Notes: generated by a model not told the origin, from the sequence alone. 61,554 nucleotides of DNA from Clostridia bacterium (GCA_017482055.1 JAFUOH010000004.1:1-61554); one strand, 5' to 3'. Positions 16,941 to 26,670 are shown, numbered from the stretch's first letter. Numbers and translations are program-made.

Positions 16941-18188
16941 ATGGAAACCTACGATTATGTAAAATCCGTCAGCACCGCTGCTGCCGCATCAAAATCGGCT
17001 ATGGCGGGCGCCTCCACAAAAACAAAAAACGCAGTACTTGCACGGATTGCAGAGCTCCTGCGTACGGAGAGTGAGCGAATCATCGCGGCGAACACGCTTG
17101 ATCTCGAAAACGCCGATGCAAACGGTGTGCCGAAGCCTATGCTTGACCGCCTGAAGCTCGACAAAAAGCGCATCGACGGTATCGCCGACAGTCTCGGCGA
17201 GCTTATTATGCTTGAAGACCCTATCGGATCGGGGACACGTACCACACGTCCAAATGGGCTTGTCATTGAGCATATCCGTGTACCTCTTGGCGTGGTCGCC
17301 ATCATATACGAGGCTCGTCCCAATGTCACCGTGGATGCGGCGGCGCTTTGCATCAAGACGGGCAACGCCTGCGTGCTTCGCGGCGGAAAGGAAGCCATAG
17401 CCACCAATCGCGTGCTGACCGAGCTCATGCGCCGTGCGCTTTGTGACAACGGTCTGCCCGAAAACGCCGTGGCACTTATCGACAACACTACCCGAGAAAG
17501 CTCTACCGCGCTTATGAAGATGCGAGGACTTGTTGACCTGTTGGTTCCGCGCGGCGGTGCGGGACTTATTCGCAGTGTGGTGGACAACGCCACCGTGCCC
17601 GTAATCGAAACCGGAGCAGGCAACTGTCATATCTACATCGACAAGACTGCCGACCATGACATCGGCGTAAAGGTTGCGCTCAACGCAAAAATGTCCCGCC
17701 CATCGGTATGCAATGCAATCGAGACCATGCTTGTCCATGAGTCCGAGGCGGCTGAGTTCCTTCCGAAATTCACAGCGGCTCTGGGAGATAAAACCCTCGA
17801 AATACGCGGCTGTGAGCGTACCTGCGCCATTCTCGGCTGTAAGGTGGCGGAGGAATCCGACTGGGCGACCGAATATGACGACTATATCCTCGCCGTAAAG
17901 GTGGTGTCCGGCATAGATGAAGCCATTGCCCACATCAACCGCTACAACACGGGACACAGCGAGTCAATAATCACCGGCAATATGGCAAACGCCGAACGGT
18001 TCAGAAATGAGATTGACGCGGCGGCGGTTTATGTCAATGCTTCCACACGCTTCACCGACGGCGGCGAGTTTGGTTTTGGAGCTGAGCTCGGCATATCCAC
18101 CCAAAAGCTTCACGCGCGCGGTCCCATGGGTCTTGACGCGCTTACCACGGGCAAGTATCTTGTGACCGGTAACGGACAGGTGAGGTAA
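16941..18188 (+). CDS. proA: Gamma-glutamyl phosphate reductase
   Basis: 415 aa, aldehyde-dehydrogenase fold. It reduces gamma-glutamyl phosphate to glutamate 5-semialdehyde in proline synthesis. Visible: PLGVVAIIYEARPNVTVDAA, GNACVLRGGKEA, LVPRGGAGLI, and the catalytic Cys257 in RPSVCNAIET. The C-terminal GRGPMG-like ARGPMGLDALTT and full length are typical. Ribosome site AAGGAG precedes the ATG. The kinase partner proB, which usually lies next to proA, is not within the window. Followed by a strong terminator. Confidence 0.96.
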   Translation: METYDYVKSVSTAAAASKSAMAGASTKTKNAVLARIAELLRTESERIIAANTLDLENADANGVPKPMLDRLKLDKKRIDGIADSLGELIMLEDPIGSGTRTTRPNGLVIEHIRVPLGVVAIIYEARPNVTVDAAALCIKTGNACVLRGGKEAIATNRVLTELMRRALCDNGLPENAVALIDNTTRESSTALMKMRGLVDLLVPRGGAGLIRSVVDNATVPVIETGAGNCHIYIDKTADHDIGVKVALNAKMSRPSVCNAIETMLVHESEAAEFLPKFTAALGDKTLEIRGCERTCAILGCKVAEESDWATEYDDYILAVKVVSGIDEAIAHINRYNTGHSESIITGNMANAERFRNEIDAAAVYVNASTRFTDGGEFGFGAELGISTQKLHARGPMGLDALTTGKYLVTGNGQVR

Positions 18189-18206
18189 GAAAAGTCCATA
18201 TAGGCA

Positions 18207-18240
18207 ATCAGACTGTCCGAATCGGACAGTCTGATCTTTT
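18207..18240 (+). terminator. proA terminator
   Basis: 13-bp perfect stem ATCAGACTGTCCG / CGGACAGTCTGAT with a 3-nt loop, followed by CTTTTAT. Confidence 0.8.
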
Positions 18241-18241
18241 A

Positions 18242-18481
18242 TCATGACAGCGACTTAAACCGATCCTTGGGTTTGTATATGCGAAAGAAAATTTTTATGC
18301 TCACTTTCGGGATTTCACCGTTTTCACGGCGTGTGAGAGTTTTCGGACTGATTTCCAGCAGCCTTGACATGGCGGATTTTGATAGATTGTGGGTCGTGCG
18401 CAGTTTTTTGTTGTTGAAGCTGTGCGGGTCGCACTTGAAAATCTTGAGGAAGAAAGCTGATACGGCACCGGGTTTTAACAA
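18242..18481 (-). pseudogene. Possible XRE-type helix-turn-helix remnant
   Basis: 79 codons on the minus strand. Residues about 28-65 read LRTTHNLSKSAMSRLLEI, then SPKTLTRRENGEIPK, which resembles a lambda-repressor-like HTH: a LSKS helix, a recognition helix at SPKTLTRREN, and a GEIP turn. The N-terminus has no good ribosome site and the C-terminus stops right after the HTH. Either a tiny regulator or the decayed remains of one; a chance frame cannot be excluded. Confidence 0.3.
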
Positions 18482-18508
18482 AATAATACACTAATATTCA
18501 AAAAACCA

Positions 18509-18537
18509 TTGCCATTTTCCGAAAAATGTGATACAAT
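18509..18537 (+). promoter_or_regulatory. Promoter of the NSS symporter gene
   Basis: TTGCCA (18509-18514), 17 nt, TACAAT (18532-18537) with TGTGA directly upstream of the -10. Confidence 0.65.
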
Positions 18538-18570
18538 AATCAAGTATAACATATTTCGGAGGACAATATA

Positions 18571-19932
18571 GTGGATCAGAAACGAAGTTCATTCACGGGA
18601 AAGATCGGATTTGTGCTTGCCGCCGCGGGGTCTGCGGTGGGACTTGGCAACATCTGGCGCTTCCCGTATCTTGCAGCGAAGTACGGCGGCGGTATTTTCC
18701 TGCTCGTATATATAATTCTCGCCGTAACCTTCGGCTTTACGCTTATGGCGGCGGAGATCGCCATCGGACGCAAAACCGGACTGTCGGCGATCGGTGCTTT
18801 TAAGCAGCTTGATAAGCGTTTTACCTTTGTCGGCTATCTCGCGGCGATCATCCCCGCGATCATTTTGCCCTACTATTCCGTTATCGGCGGCTGGGTAATG
18901 AAATATATTGCGGGCTTTGCCACAGGACAAGCACATGTCATGGCGGGCGACAAATATTTTTCCGAATATCTGAAGATTATAGGCGAGCCGATCATTTGGT
19001 TCCTGCTTTTCATCGGACTTACTGCCGTTATAGTTATGCTCGGCGTTGAAAAGGGCATCGAAAAGGTAAGTAAGGTCATGATGCCCGTGCTCGTGGTGCT
19101 TATTTTCGGAGTTGCTGTCTATACAATAGTTGCCATGCCGGGCGCATGGGAGGGTGTTGTCTACTATATCACCCCCGATTTCTCAAAATTCTCCATCATG
19201 ACCGTGGTGGCGGCGATGGGACAGCTTTTTTACTCCATGTCGCTGGCGATGGGTATCATGATAACCTTTGGTTCCTACATGAAAAAGGACATCAGCATCG
19301 AAAAGTCCATTCACCAGATCGAATTATTCGATACAGGTGTGGCATTCCTGGCGGGTCTTATGATAATCCCCGCAGTGTTCGCTTTCTCGGGAGGAAACGA
19401 GGATGCCCTCGGAACGGGTCCTACCCTTATGTTCGTTACTCTGCCGAAGGTGTTCGATTCCATGCCTGCCGGCAATATTATCGGTGCGGTGTTCTTTGTA
19501 ATGGTATTCTTTGCGGCGCTTACCTCATCGATATCGCTTATGGAGACCGTGGTGTCGATCCTTCAGGATAAGCTTAAGATGAAGCGTATCCCCGCCTGCC
19601 TTGCAGTGCTTGGGTTCAGCTTGGCAATGGGGCTTATAACCTGCCTCGGTTTCAATGTATTCAAGGATATTAAGCCTCTCGGACTTGACGACCTGCTTAC
19701 TTTCTTCGACTTTATCGCAAACAACATCCTGATGCCCGTAACCGCGTTTTTCACTGCGATACTTGTGGGCTTTGTATTAAAGCCGCAGTATCTCATTGAT
19801 GAGCTCGATATCGGCGGTGCCTTCAAGGCAAAGCGGCTGTTTAAGGTTATGATCAAGTATATAGCCCCCATATTTATTGTGGCGATACTCGTTTCGTCCG
19901 TGCTGGATGCGTTTGATATTGTAAAGATGTAA
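18571..19932 (+). CDS. Sodium:neurotransmitter-symporter (NSS/SNF) family transporter
   Basis: 453 aa with about 11 hydrophobic segments, consistent with an inner-membrane LeuT-fold carrier. The GTG start at 18571 follows GGAGG by about 8 nt. The unwound TM1 signature GSAVGLGNIWRFPYL (about 20-34) that binds Na+ and substrate is intact, with the AEIAIGR motif in TM2. Family members import amino acids with Na+; the substrate cannot be read from sequence. Probably monocistronic, but no clear terminator separates it from the CBM9-like gene 65 nt later. Confidence 0.92.
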   Translation: MDQKRSSFTGKIGFVLAAAGSAVGLGNIWRFPYLAAKYGGGIFLLVYIILAVTFGFTLMAAEIAIGRKTGLSAIGAFKQLDKRFTFVGYLAAIIPAIILPYYSVIGGWVMKYIAGFATGQAHVMAGDKYFSEYLKIIGEPIIWFLLFIGLTAVIVMLGVEKGIEKVSKVMMPVLVVLIFGVAVYTIVAMPGAWEGVVYYITPDFSKFSIMTVVAAMGQLFYSMSLAMGIMITFGSYMKKDISIEKSIHQIELFDTGVAFLAGLMIIPAVFAFSGGNEDALGTGPTLMFVTLPKVFDSMPAGNIIGAVFFVMVFFAALTSSISLMETVVSILQDKLKMKRIPACLAVLGFSLAMGLITCLGFNVFKDIKPLGLDDLLTFFDFIANNILMPVTAFFTAILVGFVLKPQYLIDELDIGGAFKAKRLFKVMIKYIAPIFIVAILVSSVLDAFDIVKM

Positions 19933-19997
19933 AAGCGGATATAAAAGCGATGTATCCAAGTCTCAAGCCATTTTAAAATGCTGAAAGGAACGTACCA

Positions 19998-20627
19998 ATG
20001 AAGCAGTACAATCTTAAAATAACAGACAAAGTCCCTGCAGATTGGAGCGGCATCGAGCGCGCAGACGTTGATTCCTACGTCTGGGGCGGCGCGGAGCGCG
20101 CTTACAAAACCTTCGGACAGGTTATATACGCCGCAACCGGCGACTCCGACGAGGGACTTTACATCCGCCTTTTCTGCGAGGAAAAGAACCCCGTTTCGGC
20201 GGAAACACAGCTTGACGGCATGGTTTGCATGGACAGCTGTATGGAATTTTTCTTCAATATGCACGATAAAGGCTCGGATGAGAACCGTTACCTCAACATC
20301 GAATGCAACAGCCTCGCTGTTACTCACGTCGGCTTCGGCGAAGGCAGACACGGCAGAGTATTTCTCGACAGCCTGGGCGTTGACCGTTTCCCCGTTAAGC
20401 TTTCAAAGGGCTTTGGCGGCTGGGAGCTTATTCACTTCGTGCCGATCGCCTCGCTCAAGAAGATATTCGGCATTTCGAAGTTTGACGAAAGCACCGTGAT
20501 GACAGGAAATTTCTACAAGTGCGACGAGAATGCAAACGCGCCCTTCGGCTCATGGGCGCCCGTCGTTGCACCGAAGCCTGACTTCCACAGACCCGAGTGC
20601 TTCGGCAAGATCGTTATTTCGAAGTAA
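19998..20627 (+). CDS. Carbohydrate-binding family 9-like protein
   Basis: 209 aa, a single CBM9-like beta-sandwich. Recognisable pieces: LYIRLFCEEKNPV, DSCMEFFFN, YLNIECNS, and the C-terminal APFGSWAPV/KPDFHRPECFGKI, which is characteristic of stand-alone family 9-like proteins. It has no signal peptide and no attached catalytic domain. It would be a cytoplasmic sugar- or polyol-binding protein of unknown role. A GAAAGGA ribosome site precedes the ATG. Confidence 0.75.
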   Translation: MKQYNLKITDKVPADWSGIERADVDSYVWGGAERAYKTFGQVIYAATGDSDEGLYIRLFCEEKNPVSAETQLDGMVCMDSCMEFFFNMHDKGSDENRYLNIECNSLAVTHVGFGEGRHGRVFLDSLGVDRFPVKLSKGFGGWELIHFVPIASLKKIFGISKFDESTVMTGNFYKCDENANAPFGSWAPVVAPKPDFHRPECFGKIVISK

Positions 20628-20670
20628 GAACTGCAAATTCGTCTGATTGTGATTACGGTTTAATATGAAG

Positions 20671-20694
20671 GCGCGGGATTTGAATGTCCCGCGC
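20671..20694. repeat. GC-rich hairpin GCGCGGGA/TCCCGCGC
   Basis: 8-bp stem with an 8-nt loop downstream of the CBM9-like gene. It has no T tract. Could be a weak terminator or part of a dispersed repeat. Confidence 0.4.
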
Positions 20695-20785
20695 TACTTG
20701 ATTTTGTGAAACAGGCTTGTTTGTCGCATTAAACGCCGCGTTTAACCGTTACCGCAAAGGAAATGGCGGAAGCCCTCCCCGGGGT

Positions 20786-21073
20786 TTACGAGACAAGCGA
20801 CAGTTTGCTTGCCGACATTCCGTAGGGTGAAGAATTGGAGGAGCATTTGTGCTCTGCTGTCAACAGAGTGGCAGTGAATATAGTGAGGATATTTTTGAAC
20901 CAATTACCGATGGAAGTCAGCACCTTCTGCGCAATGGCGGCGGTCTCATTGACTGCCTGCATGTATTTATCGTAAAACTCAGAATCCTCGTAGCATGCAA
21001 GATCAACCTCGGCGGCTTTGTCGATTATGTTGTGGCTCGTACAGAAGCGCCGCACCGACCGCCAAGCACACAA
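20786..21073 (-). pseudogene. Remnant of an ABC transporter transmembrane domain
   Basis: A minus-strand frame reads AAEVDLACYEDSEFYDKYMQ followed by a helix (AVNETAAIAQKVLTSIGNWF) and a hydrophobic stretch. VDLACYEDPEFYDKY is a well-known intracellular loop of Clostridia-type exporter half-transporters. Neither the ATPase domain nor the first membrane helices exist here. The upstream part of the frame is not homologous. I read it as an internal fragment of a lost transporter gene. Confidence 0.55.
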
Positions 21074-21109
21074 AAAATACCGACCGTACAGCTTGCCGCC
21101 GTACGGTCG
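21072..21109 (-). terminator. infB operon terminator
   Basis: Stem CGACCGTAC/GTACGGTCG followed on the minus strand by GTATTTTTTG, 12 nt beyond the infB stop codon. Confidence 0.8.
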
Positions 21110-21120
21110 ATTCGTTATAT

Positions 21121-24009
21121 TTACTGAGGCTTAACTTCTTCCATTACAAATGCTTCGAGAACATCGCCTTCCTTGATGTCGTTGAAGCGCTCGAGACCGA
21201 TACCGCATTCGAATCCCTGTGCGACTTCCTTGGCATCGTCCTTGAAACGCTTGAGGGAGGAGATCTTATCTTCGAAGATCACGACACCGTCGCGTACCAC
21301 GCGGATCTGAGCGTTTCTCGATACCTTACCGTCCTGAACATAGGAGCCTGCAATAGTTCCGACGTTGGGAACGTGAATGGTCTGACGAACCTCGGCGTGA
21401 CCGAGTACAACTTCCTTGAACTTGGGCGCCAGCATACCTTTCATAGCCGCCTCTATCTCCTCGATGCACTCGTAGATGATGCGGTAGGTGCGGATCTCGA
21501 CAGTCTCACGCTCTGCCTTGTCGATGGCAGTCTTGTCGGGACGGACGTTGAAGCCGACGATCAACGCGTTGGATGCGGCTGCCAGCATTACGTCGCCCTC
21601 GGTGATGCCGCCGACAGCGGTGTGGATGATGTTTACGCGGACTTCCTCGTTGGAGAGCTTCTGGAGAGACTGCTTAACAGCCTCTGCGGAACCGCCCACA
21701 TCTGCTTTTACGATGATATTGAGATCCTTGATGCCCTCGCTTATCTGTGCGAACAGATCGTTAAGGTTGACCTTTGCGTTAGCCTTGAACTGTTCATCCT
21801 TAGCCTTTTCACGGCGCTGCTCTGCAAGCTCACGCGCCATACGCTCGTCTTCAACTGCCGCAAATTCATCGCCTGACTCGGGAACCTCTGAGAGACCGAT
21901 TATCTCAACAGGTACGGAGGGACCGGCGGTCTTAACCGTTCTGCCCTTATCGTCGGTCATCGCACGGACGTGACCTACTGCGGTACCCGCGATGACAATA
22001 TCGCCCGCATTGAGTGTACCGTTCTGTACAAGGACGGTGGCAACGGGGCCGCGTCCCTTGTCGAGCTTTGCTTCGAGTACGAGACCTTTCGCACGGCGGT
22101 TGGGATTAGCTTTAAGCTCCTTCATATCCGCAACGAGCAGAACGTTTTCAAGCAGATCGTCGATACCCATGCCGGTCAGAGCCGATACGGGCACACAGAT
22201 AACGTCGCCGCCCCATTCCTCGGGTACGAGCTCGTATTTGGTAAGCTCCTGCTTTACCACATCGGGGTTGGCTTCGGGCTTATCCATCTTGTTTATAGCA
22301 ACTACTATGTCAATACCTGCCGCTTTCGCATGGTTGATCGCCTCAACGGTTTGAGGCATGATACCGTCGTCTGCCGCTACAACGAGGATCGCGATATCGG
22401 TGGACTTTGCGCCACGCGCACGCATGGAGGTGAACGCTTCGTGACCGGGGGTGTCGAGGAAGGTGATATCGCGGTCGTTAAGACGAACGCGGTAAGCGCC
22501 GATAGCCTGTGTGATACCGCCTGCTTCACCGGAGGTGACATTGGTATGACGGATAGCATCGAGCAGAGAGGTCTTACCGTGGTCAACGTGACCCATTACG
22601 CAGACAACAGGGCTGCGGGGCTCGAGATCCTCCTCCTTATCCTCCGCCTCGTCGAAGAGACGTTCTTCTATGGTGATAACGACTTCTTTGGTGACCTTTG
22701 CGCCGAGCTCGTCGGCAACAAGGTACGCGGTATCGTAGTCGATGACTTCGTTAACGGTAGCCATAACGCCAAGCAGCATAAGACGCTTGATAACCTCCGC
22801 GGCGGTTACCTTTAAGCGGGATGCAAGCTCACCTACGGATATCTCATCGGGAACGGTGATCTGCAGGGGCTGCTTCTTTGCCTTTTCGATGCCCTGCTTG
22901 CGCATCTTTTCCATAGCCATGCGCTCTTTTTCACGCTGGCTGTGCCCGTCGCGGTTATTTTGCTTCTTTAATTTCTGTTTCTCGCCGCGCTCGTTCTTTC
23001 CTGTCTCGGATGCAAGATTTTCAAGGCGCTCGTCGTACTTGTCGAGGTCAACACTGCTGGTACGCATGTCTACGATGCGGCTCTCACCGGTGTTCTTGGC
23101 TGCGTTCTGACCGCGTGTGTAGGTGTGTACCGGCTCGCGTCCTTTATTACTGCGGCGCTCGTTTCCGGAATCCTTATCCTTGAAGCCTCCGCCGAATCCG
23201 CCCTGACCGCGATTATCGCGGTTTTGCGTACCCTGTGGACGGTTGCCGTCACGGTAATCACGGTTCTGCGCACCTTGTGGACGGTTGCCGTCACGGTAAT
23301 CACGGTTCTGCGCACCTTGTGGACGGTTGCCGTCACGGTTATCGCGGTTATGGAATCCACTCTGTGGACGATTGCCGTCACGATTATCGCGGTTCTGCGC
23401 GCCCTGTGGACGGTTGCCGTCACGGTTGTCGCGGTTTCTGAAATCACTGTGCTGAGGACGCGCATCACGATTCTCGGGCTCACGCTTGGGTACTTCGGTC
23501 TTGGGAGCTTCTTTCTTAGCTTCTTCAGCCTTGGGTGCCGCTTTCTTGGGTTCCTCGGCCTTGGGAGCTTCCTTCTTAGGCTCCTCAGCTTTAGCAGCTT
23601 CCTTTTGGGGGGCTTCGGCCTTGGGAGCCTCTTTCTTGGGCTCTTCAGCCTTGGGCGCCGACTTTTCGGGTTCCTCAGCTTTGGGAGTTTCCTTCTTGGG
23701 TTCCTCAGCCTTCGGAGCTTCCTTCACGGGCTCATCCTTCTTGGCTTCCGAGACTTTGGGTGCTTTGGGCTTGGGTGCTTCCACGACTATCTTCGACTTA
23801 CCATCGAGATAATCGCCTATACTGTCCACCTGAGCGCGCTCGGTGATAGCGTTCATTACGAGGTTGAACTCCTCGGGATCGAGGGATGCGGAGTGTGACT
23901 TGCTGTCAATACCGTTGGCTGTCAGCACGTCAAGGAGATCCTTGTTCTTAAGTCCGAGATCCTTCGCAAGACTGCTTATTTTAGTCTGATTCTTCTTGGT
24001 TTCTGCCAT
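21121..24009 (-). CDS. infB: Translation initiation factor IF-2
   Basis: 962 aa. GTPase that brings fMet-tRNA to the 30S subunit. N-terminal IF2N fold ([18 protein letters not shown]), then a long low-complexity linker (about 75-270) made of Lys/Ala/Glu/Pro repeats and an Arg/Asp/Asn/Gly repeat. A second IF2N domain follows (about 385-435) and then the G domain (GHVDHGKT near 470, [12 protein letters not shown]). Domains II-IV are complete and end in MEEVKPQ. It is the last gene of the rimP-nusA-rnpM-ylxQ-infB operon. The usual downstream rbfA is absent; a terminator follows at once. Confidence 0.98.
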   Translation of the reverse strand: MAETKKNQTKISSLAKDLGLKNKDLLDVLTANGIDSKSHSASLDPEEFNLVMNAITERAQVDSIGDYLDGKSKIVVEAPKPKAPKVSEAKKDEPVKEAPKAEEPKKETPKAEEPEKSAPKAEEPKKEAPKAEAPQKEAAKAEEPKKEAPKAEEPKKAAPKAEEAKKEAPKTEVPKREPENRDARPQHSDFRNRDNRDGNRPQGAQNRDNRDGNRPQSGFHNRDNRDGNRPQGAQNRDYRDGNRPQGAQNRDYRDGNRPQGTQNRDNRGQGGFGGGFKDKDSGNERRSNKGREPVHTYTRGQNAAKNTGESRIVDMRTSSVDLDKYDERLENLASETGKNERGEKQKLKKQNNRDGHSQREKERMAMEKMRKQGIEKAKKQPLQITVPDEISVGELASRLKVTAAEVIKRLMLLGVMATVNEVIDYDTAYLVADELGAKVTKEVVITIEERLFDEAEDKEEDLEPRSPVVCVMGHVDHGKTSLLDAIRHTNVTSGEAGGITQAIGAYRVRLNDRDITFLDTPGHEAFTSMRARGAKSTDIAILVVAADDGIMPQTVEAINHAKAAGIDIVVAINKMDKPEANPDVVKQELTKYELVPEEWGGDVICVPVSALTGMGIDDLLENVLLVADMKELKANPNRRAKGLVLEAKLDKGRGPVATVLVQNGTLNAGDIVIAGTAVGHVRAMTDDKGRTVKTAGPSVPVEIIGLSEVPESGDEFAAVEDERMARELAEQRREKAKDEQFKANAKVNLNDLFAQISEGIKDLNIIVKADVGGSAEAVKQSLQKLSNEEVRVNIIHTAVGGITEGDVMLAAASNALIVGFNVRPDKTAIDKAERETVEIRTYRIIYECIEEIEAAMKGMLAPKFKEVVLGHAEVRQTIHVPNVGTIAGSYVQDGKVSRNAQIRVVRDGVVIFEDKISSLKRFKDDAKEVAQGFECGIGLERFNDIKEGDVLEAFVMEEVKPQ
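23190..23480 (-). repeat. Tandem 14-residue coding repeat in infB
   Basis: About six 42-nt units encode variants of [14 protein letters not shown]. Two adjacent units are almost identical at DNA level (about 23231-23330). The region is in frame and conserved as protein, so it is an intrinsically disordered RNA-binding-like linker and not a CRISPR array. Confidence 0.85.
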
Positions 24010-24040
24010 ATTATATCAATCATCCTTTCGGTACGGTTAA

Positions 24041-24424
24041 TCAATGTGCGGAGTCGTCGATGAGAGCGGCGATACCGTTTACGAAATTCATGTCGGTGAC
24101 ACCTATAACGGCGATGTTCGCGGTCTTTCCGATACGCGCCGACAGCTCACTTGCTGTGATCGGTAATCGGCAAAGCTCCGTGCCGTAAAATTTGCAGGCA
24201 TCGGCTATGCGCTTTGTGGTGTTTGCCGATGCATCGGAGGCTACCAGTGCAAGAGGGATTCTTCCGCGCCTTATCTCGTCGCGGCAAAGATCCGTGCCGC
24301 ACACAAGCTTGCGTGCGCGGGCGGCAAATCCGAGAAGTCCGAGCAGCTTTTGTTCACTGCCGCAGCGCAGCTTGTGTATGCCTTCGCTCTTTTCGGAACT
24401 TACCTTGTTTTCTTTATCATTCAT
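24041..24424 (-). CDS. L7Ae/L30e-family RNA-binding protein (YlxQ-like)
   Basis: 127 aa from the ATG at 24424, which overlaps the rnpM stop by 8 nt. The alternative start at 24493 would lie inside rnpM. Ribosomal L7Ae-like fold: LLGLLGFAARARKLVCGTD, then RGRIPLALVASDASANT and a final GVTDMNF segment. YlxQ proteins bind kink-turn RNA. The position between rnpM and infB is the conserved Firmicute order. Confidence 0.9.
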   Translation of the reverse strand: MNDKENKVSSEKSEGIHKLRCGSEQKLLGLLGFAARARKLVCGTDLCRDEIRRGRIPLALVASDASANTTKRIADACKFYGTELCRLPITASELSARIGKTANIAVIGVTDMNFVNGIAALIDDSAH

Positions 24425-24707
24425 CGTCGGCAAGCTCCTTTTCGATAGCGGCGTATACCTCATCGGGTATTTCCACCTCGAGACTGCGCTCAATTGCTCT
24501 GCGCTTTCTGCATTTTTTGAGACAGTCTACACTTCTGCATACATACGCGCCGCGCCCTGATTTTTTACCCGTCAGATCGAGGGACACGCTTCCGTCGGGG
24601 GCGCGCACCACTCTTGCCAGCGTTATTTTGGGCTTCGACTCGCCGCATCCGAGACATTTTCGCTCGGGAATCTTTTTCTTTGGCTTTGCCTGTGTTGTTT
24701 CCTGCAA
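24417..24707 (-). CDS. rnpM: RNase P modulator RnpM (YlxR, DUF448)
   Basis: 96 aa. YlxR fold with PERKCLGCGE, LARVVRAPDGSVSLD, GRGAYVC and a conserved Cys pair. The homologue in Bacillus has been reported to bind RNase P RNA and lower its activity; that role is established for the family, not shown here. The start is TTG at 24707, 10 nt after GGAGG. Lies between nusA (gap 103 nt) and ylxQ (8-nt overlap). Confidence 0.93.
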   Translation of the reverse strand: MQETTQAKPKKKIPERKCLGCGESKPKITLARVVRAPDGSVSLDLTGKKSGRGAYVCRSVDCLKKCRKRRAIERSLEVEIPDEVYAAIEKELADDE

Positions 24708-24810
24708 AATACGATTTCCTCCCGTATTTCATGTTGGGATCCGATACACATTGATACTCTTTTGTACCGGAACCGTTATCTTGTGCCTGCTTTTATCTGT
24801 TGGTACATGG

Positions 24811-25917
24811 TCAGATCTGAATATCTGCTTCCGTGTCGTCGGCAGCGTCGATAAATGCCTTCTTTGCAGCCTCTTCTTCTTCAAGCGCCGATTTTGTCTT
24901 GATGTCGATCTTGAAGCCGGTGAGACGTGCGGCAAGACGAGCGTTCTGACCTTCCTTACCGATGGCAAGAGAAAGCTGATCCGCATCTACTACAACACGG
25001 CAGGACTTCTCGGAATCGAGAATAACCTCCTTAACGGTGGCGGGTGAAAGCGCCGCGCTGATATATTCGGTGGGATCCTCGCTGTACTTTACGATATCTA
25101 TCTTCTCACCGCGAAGCTCGGTTACGATGCTTTGAATACGCATTCCGCGATTACCGATACAGGAACCGATAGGATCGACGTTGGGATCGCGGCTCATGAC
25201 CGCCATCTTTGTGCGGGAGCCTGCCTCACGGGTTATAGACATAATAACCACGGTTCCGTCCTGTATCTCGGGAATTTCAAGCTCGAAAAGGCGCTTTACA
25301 AGACCGGGAGCGGTACGCGAAAGGGATACCAGCGGACCGCGGAGGGTCTCCTTCATGACCTCGGTTACGAAAACCTTGATGCGGTCGCCCACATTGAAGC
25401 GTTCGCCGGGGATCTGATCCTGTTTCTTAAGATATACCTTGCTTGTACCGGTATCGACCAGTACGTCCTCGTTTTCGGGATCCACCTTATCGACAATGGC
25501 GGTGATGATCTCTTCCTTCTTAGACTCGTATTCCTTGATCATCATGGAGCGCTCAGCCTCGCGAATGCCCTGAATGATGACCTGCTTTGCGGTCTGAGCA
25601 GAAAGACGGCGGAAGTTCTTGGGCTTGAGCTCGGTCTCGCAGATATCGCCGAGGGAATACTTCTTGTTTACCTTGAGAGCTTCCTCAAGGGTGATCTCCT
25701 GCTCGGGATCGAGCACCTCCTCAACAATGTTTTTTTGCTCGAACATGCGGATGCTCTTTTTGTCCTTGTTGATCTCCACACGCACATTGGCAAGACCGTT
25801 GCGGTCGCGCTTATATGCGCTGATGAGAGCAGCTTCAACGCGCTCAAGCATATAGTCTACTGCTATGCCCTTTTCCTTTTCAAGCAGCTCGAGAGCTTCA
25901 AACAATTCGGAATTCAT
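24811..25917 (-). CDS. nusA: Transcription termination/antitermination factor NusA
   Basis: 368 aa. N-terminal RNA-polymerase-binding domain (FEALELLEKEKGI), S1 domain (about 135-200, RFNVGDRIKVFV), KH1 (DPIGSCIGNRGMRIQSI) and KH2 (LSLAIGKEGQNARLAARL). It lacks the C-terminal acidic repeats of E. coli, as is normal for Firmicutes. A short acidic tail follows. The second gene of the rimP operon, 27 nt after rimP. Confidence 0.97.
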   Translation of the reverse strand: MNSELFEALELLEKEKGIAVDYMLERVEAALISAYKRDRNGLANVRVEINKDKKSIRMFEQKNIVEEVLDPEQEITLEEALKVNKKYSLGDICETELKPKNFRRLSAQTAKQVIIQGIREAERSMMIKEYESKKEEIITAIVDKVDPENEDVLVDTGTSKVYLKKQDQIPGERFNVGDRIKVFVTEVMKETLRGPLVSLSRTAPGLVKRLFELEIPEIQDGTVVIMSITREAGSRTKMAVMSRDPNVDPIGSCIGNRGMRIQSIVTELRGEKIDIVKYSEDPTEYISAALSPATVKEVILDSEKSCRVVVDADQLSLAIGKEGQNARLAARLTGFKIDIKTKSALEEEEAAKKAFIDAADDTEADIQI

Positions 25918-25944
25918 TTTTCTGTAACCAAACCTTTCTGAATA

Positions 25945-26430
25945 TTATTTAAAATCGAATACGGTTCTTGCTTTTGAAACCGCCGTGTGAGGGATCACAC
26001 AGTCGGCGCCGTCAACCTCGAGGGTTATGTTACCTTCCTCGTATGCCTTCAGGATGCCGACAAACACCTTCTTGCCGGGATAGGCTTCCATGGGGGCAAA
26101 CAGGCGCACCTCAAGCTTCTCGCCGATCAGCACCTCATAGTGCCAGTCGTACTTGACATCACGCTCTACTCCGGGTGAGGACACCTCAAGGTGGTATGCG
26201 TCCTCGATGGGGTCAAGCTCGTCAAGCAGCGGGTCGATGGTGCGGTGTACCTTCTCGCAGTCGTCGATGTTTACTCCGTTTTCGTGATCAATGGTGAAGC
26301 GCAGGAAATAATCGGCACCTTCCTTGACATACTCAATGTCCCACACCGAATAGCCAAGCTCGTTTATTACAGGCTTTAGGGCTTCGGTGACAGTGCCGAC
26401 AATGTTTTTTGTCGGTTTCTTCGGTTTCAC
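25945..26430 (-). CDS. rimP: Ribosome maturation factor RimP
   Basis: 161 aa. Two-domain RimP fold with YSVWDIEYVKEGADYFLRF, IDDCEKVHRTID and YHLEVSSPGVERD. Needed for 30S maturation. A GTG start follows GGAGAG by 7 nt. First gene of the operon, behind a promoter at 26529-26557 and a leader hairpin. Confidence 0.96.
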   Translation of the reverse strand: MKPKKPTKNIVGTVTEALKPVINELGYSVWDIEYVKEGADYFLRFTIDHENGVNIDDCEKVHRTIDPLLDELDPIEDAYHLEVSSPGVERDVKYDWHYEVLIGEKLEVRLFAPMEAYPGKKVFVGILKAYEEGNITLEVDGADCVIPHTAVSKARTVFDFK

Positions 26431-26476
26431 TTATCTTCTCTCCAATACTGCGGTCAATCGCCGCGGCATAAATTAA

Positions 26477-26498
26477 GAGTGGGTCTCATGACCCACTC
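26477..26498 (-). promoter_or_regulatory. Hairpin in the rimP leader
   Basis: Perfect GAGTGGGTC/GACCCACTC stem with a TCAT loop between the rimP promoter and its start. It is followed on the minus strand only by TTAATTT. It may be a weak attenuator or an RNA-stability element; NusA autoregulation at such leaders is known elsewhere but is not shown here. Confidence 0.4.
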
Positions 26499-26528
26499 TC
26501 CTTTTATTCAATACTAACTTACATTAAC

Positions 26529-26557
26529 AGTATATCACAACTTTTCATGAAATGCAA
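26529..26557 (-). promoter_or_regulatory. rimP-infB operon promoter
   Basis: Minus-strand TTGCAT (26552-26557), 17 nt, TATACT (26529-26534), again with TGTGA immediately before the -10. Confidence 0.7.
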
Positions 26558-26670
26558 CCCCTTTTTAGAAAAAAGTTTAACTTTTTTAGAAAAAAGCGAG
26601 TTTATTCGAGTTCGGGACATTTGCTTACGCCTATATGTAAACACTTCGCATTCGCCCGCATCCAAGCCAC

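Noticed and set aside
23125-23898. Repetitive plus-strand frame resembling a repeat protein, and the repeats looking like a CRISPR array
   Set aside because: The periodicity comes from the infB linker; units are 42 nt without constant-length unique spacers and are in the infB frame.
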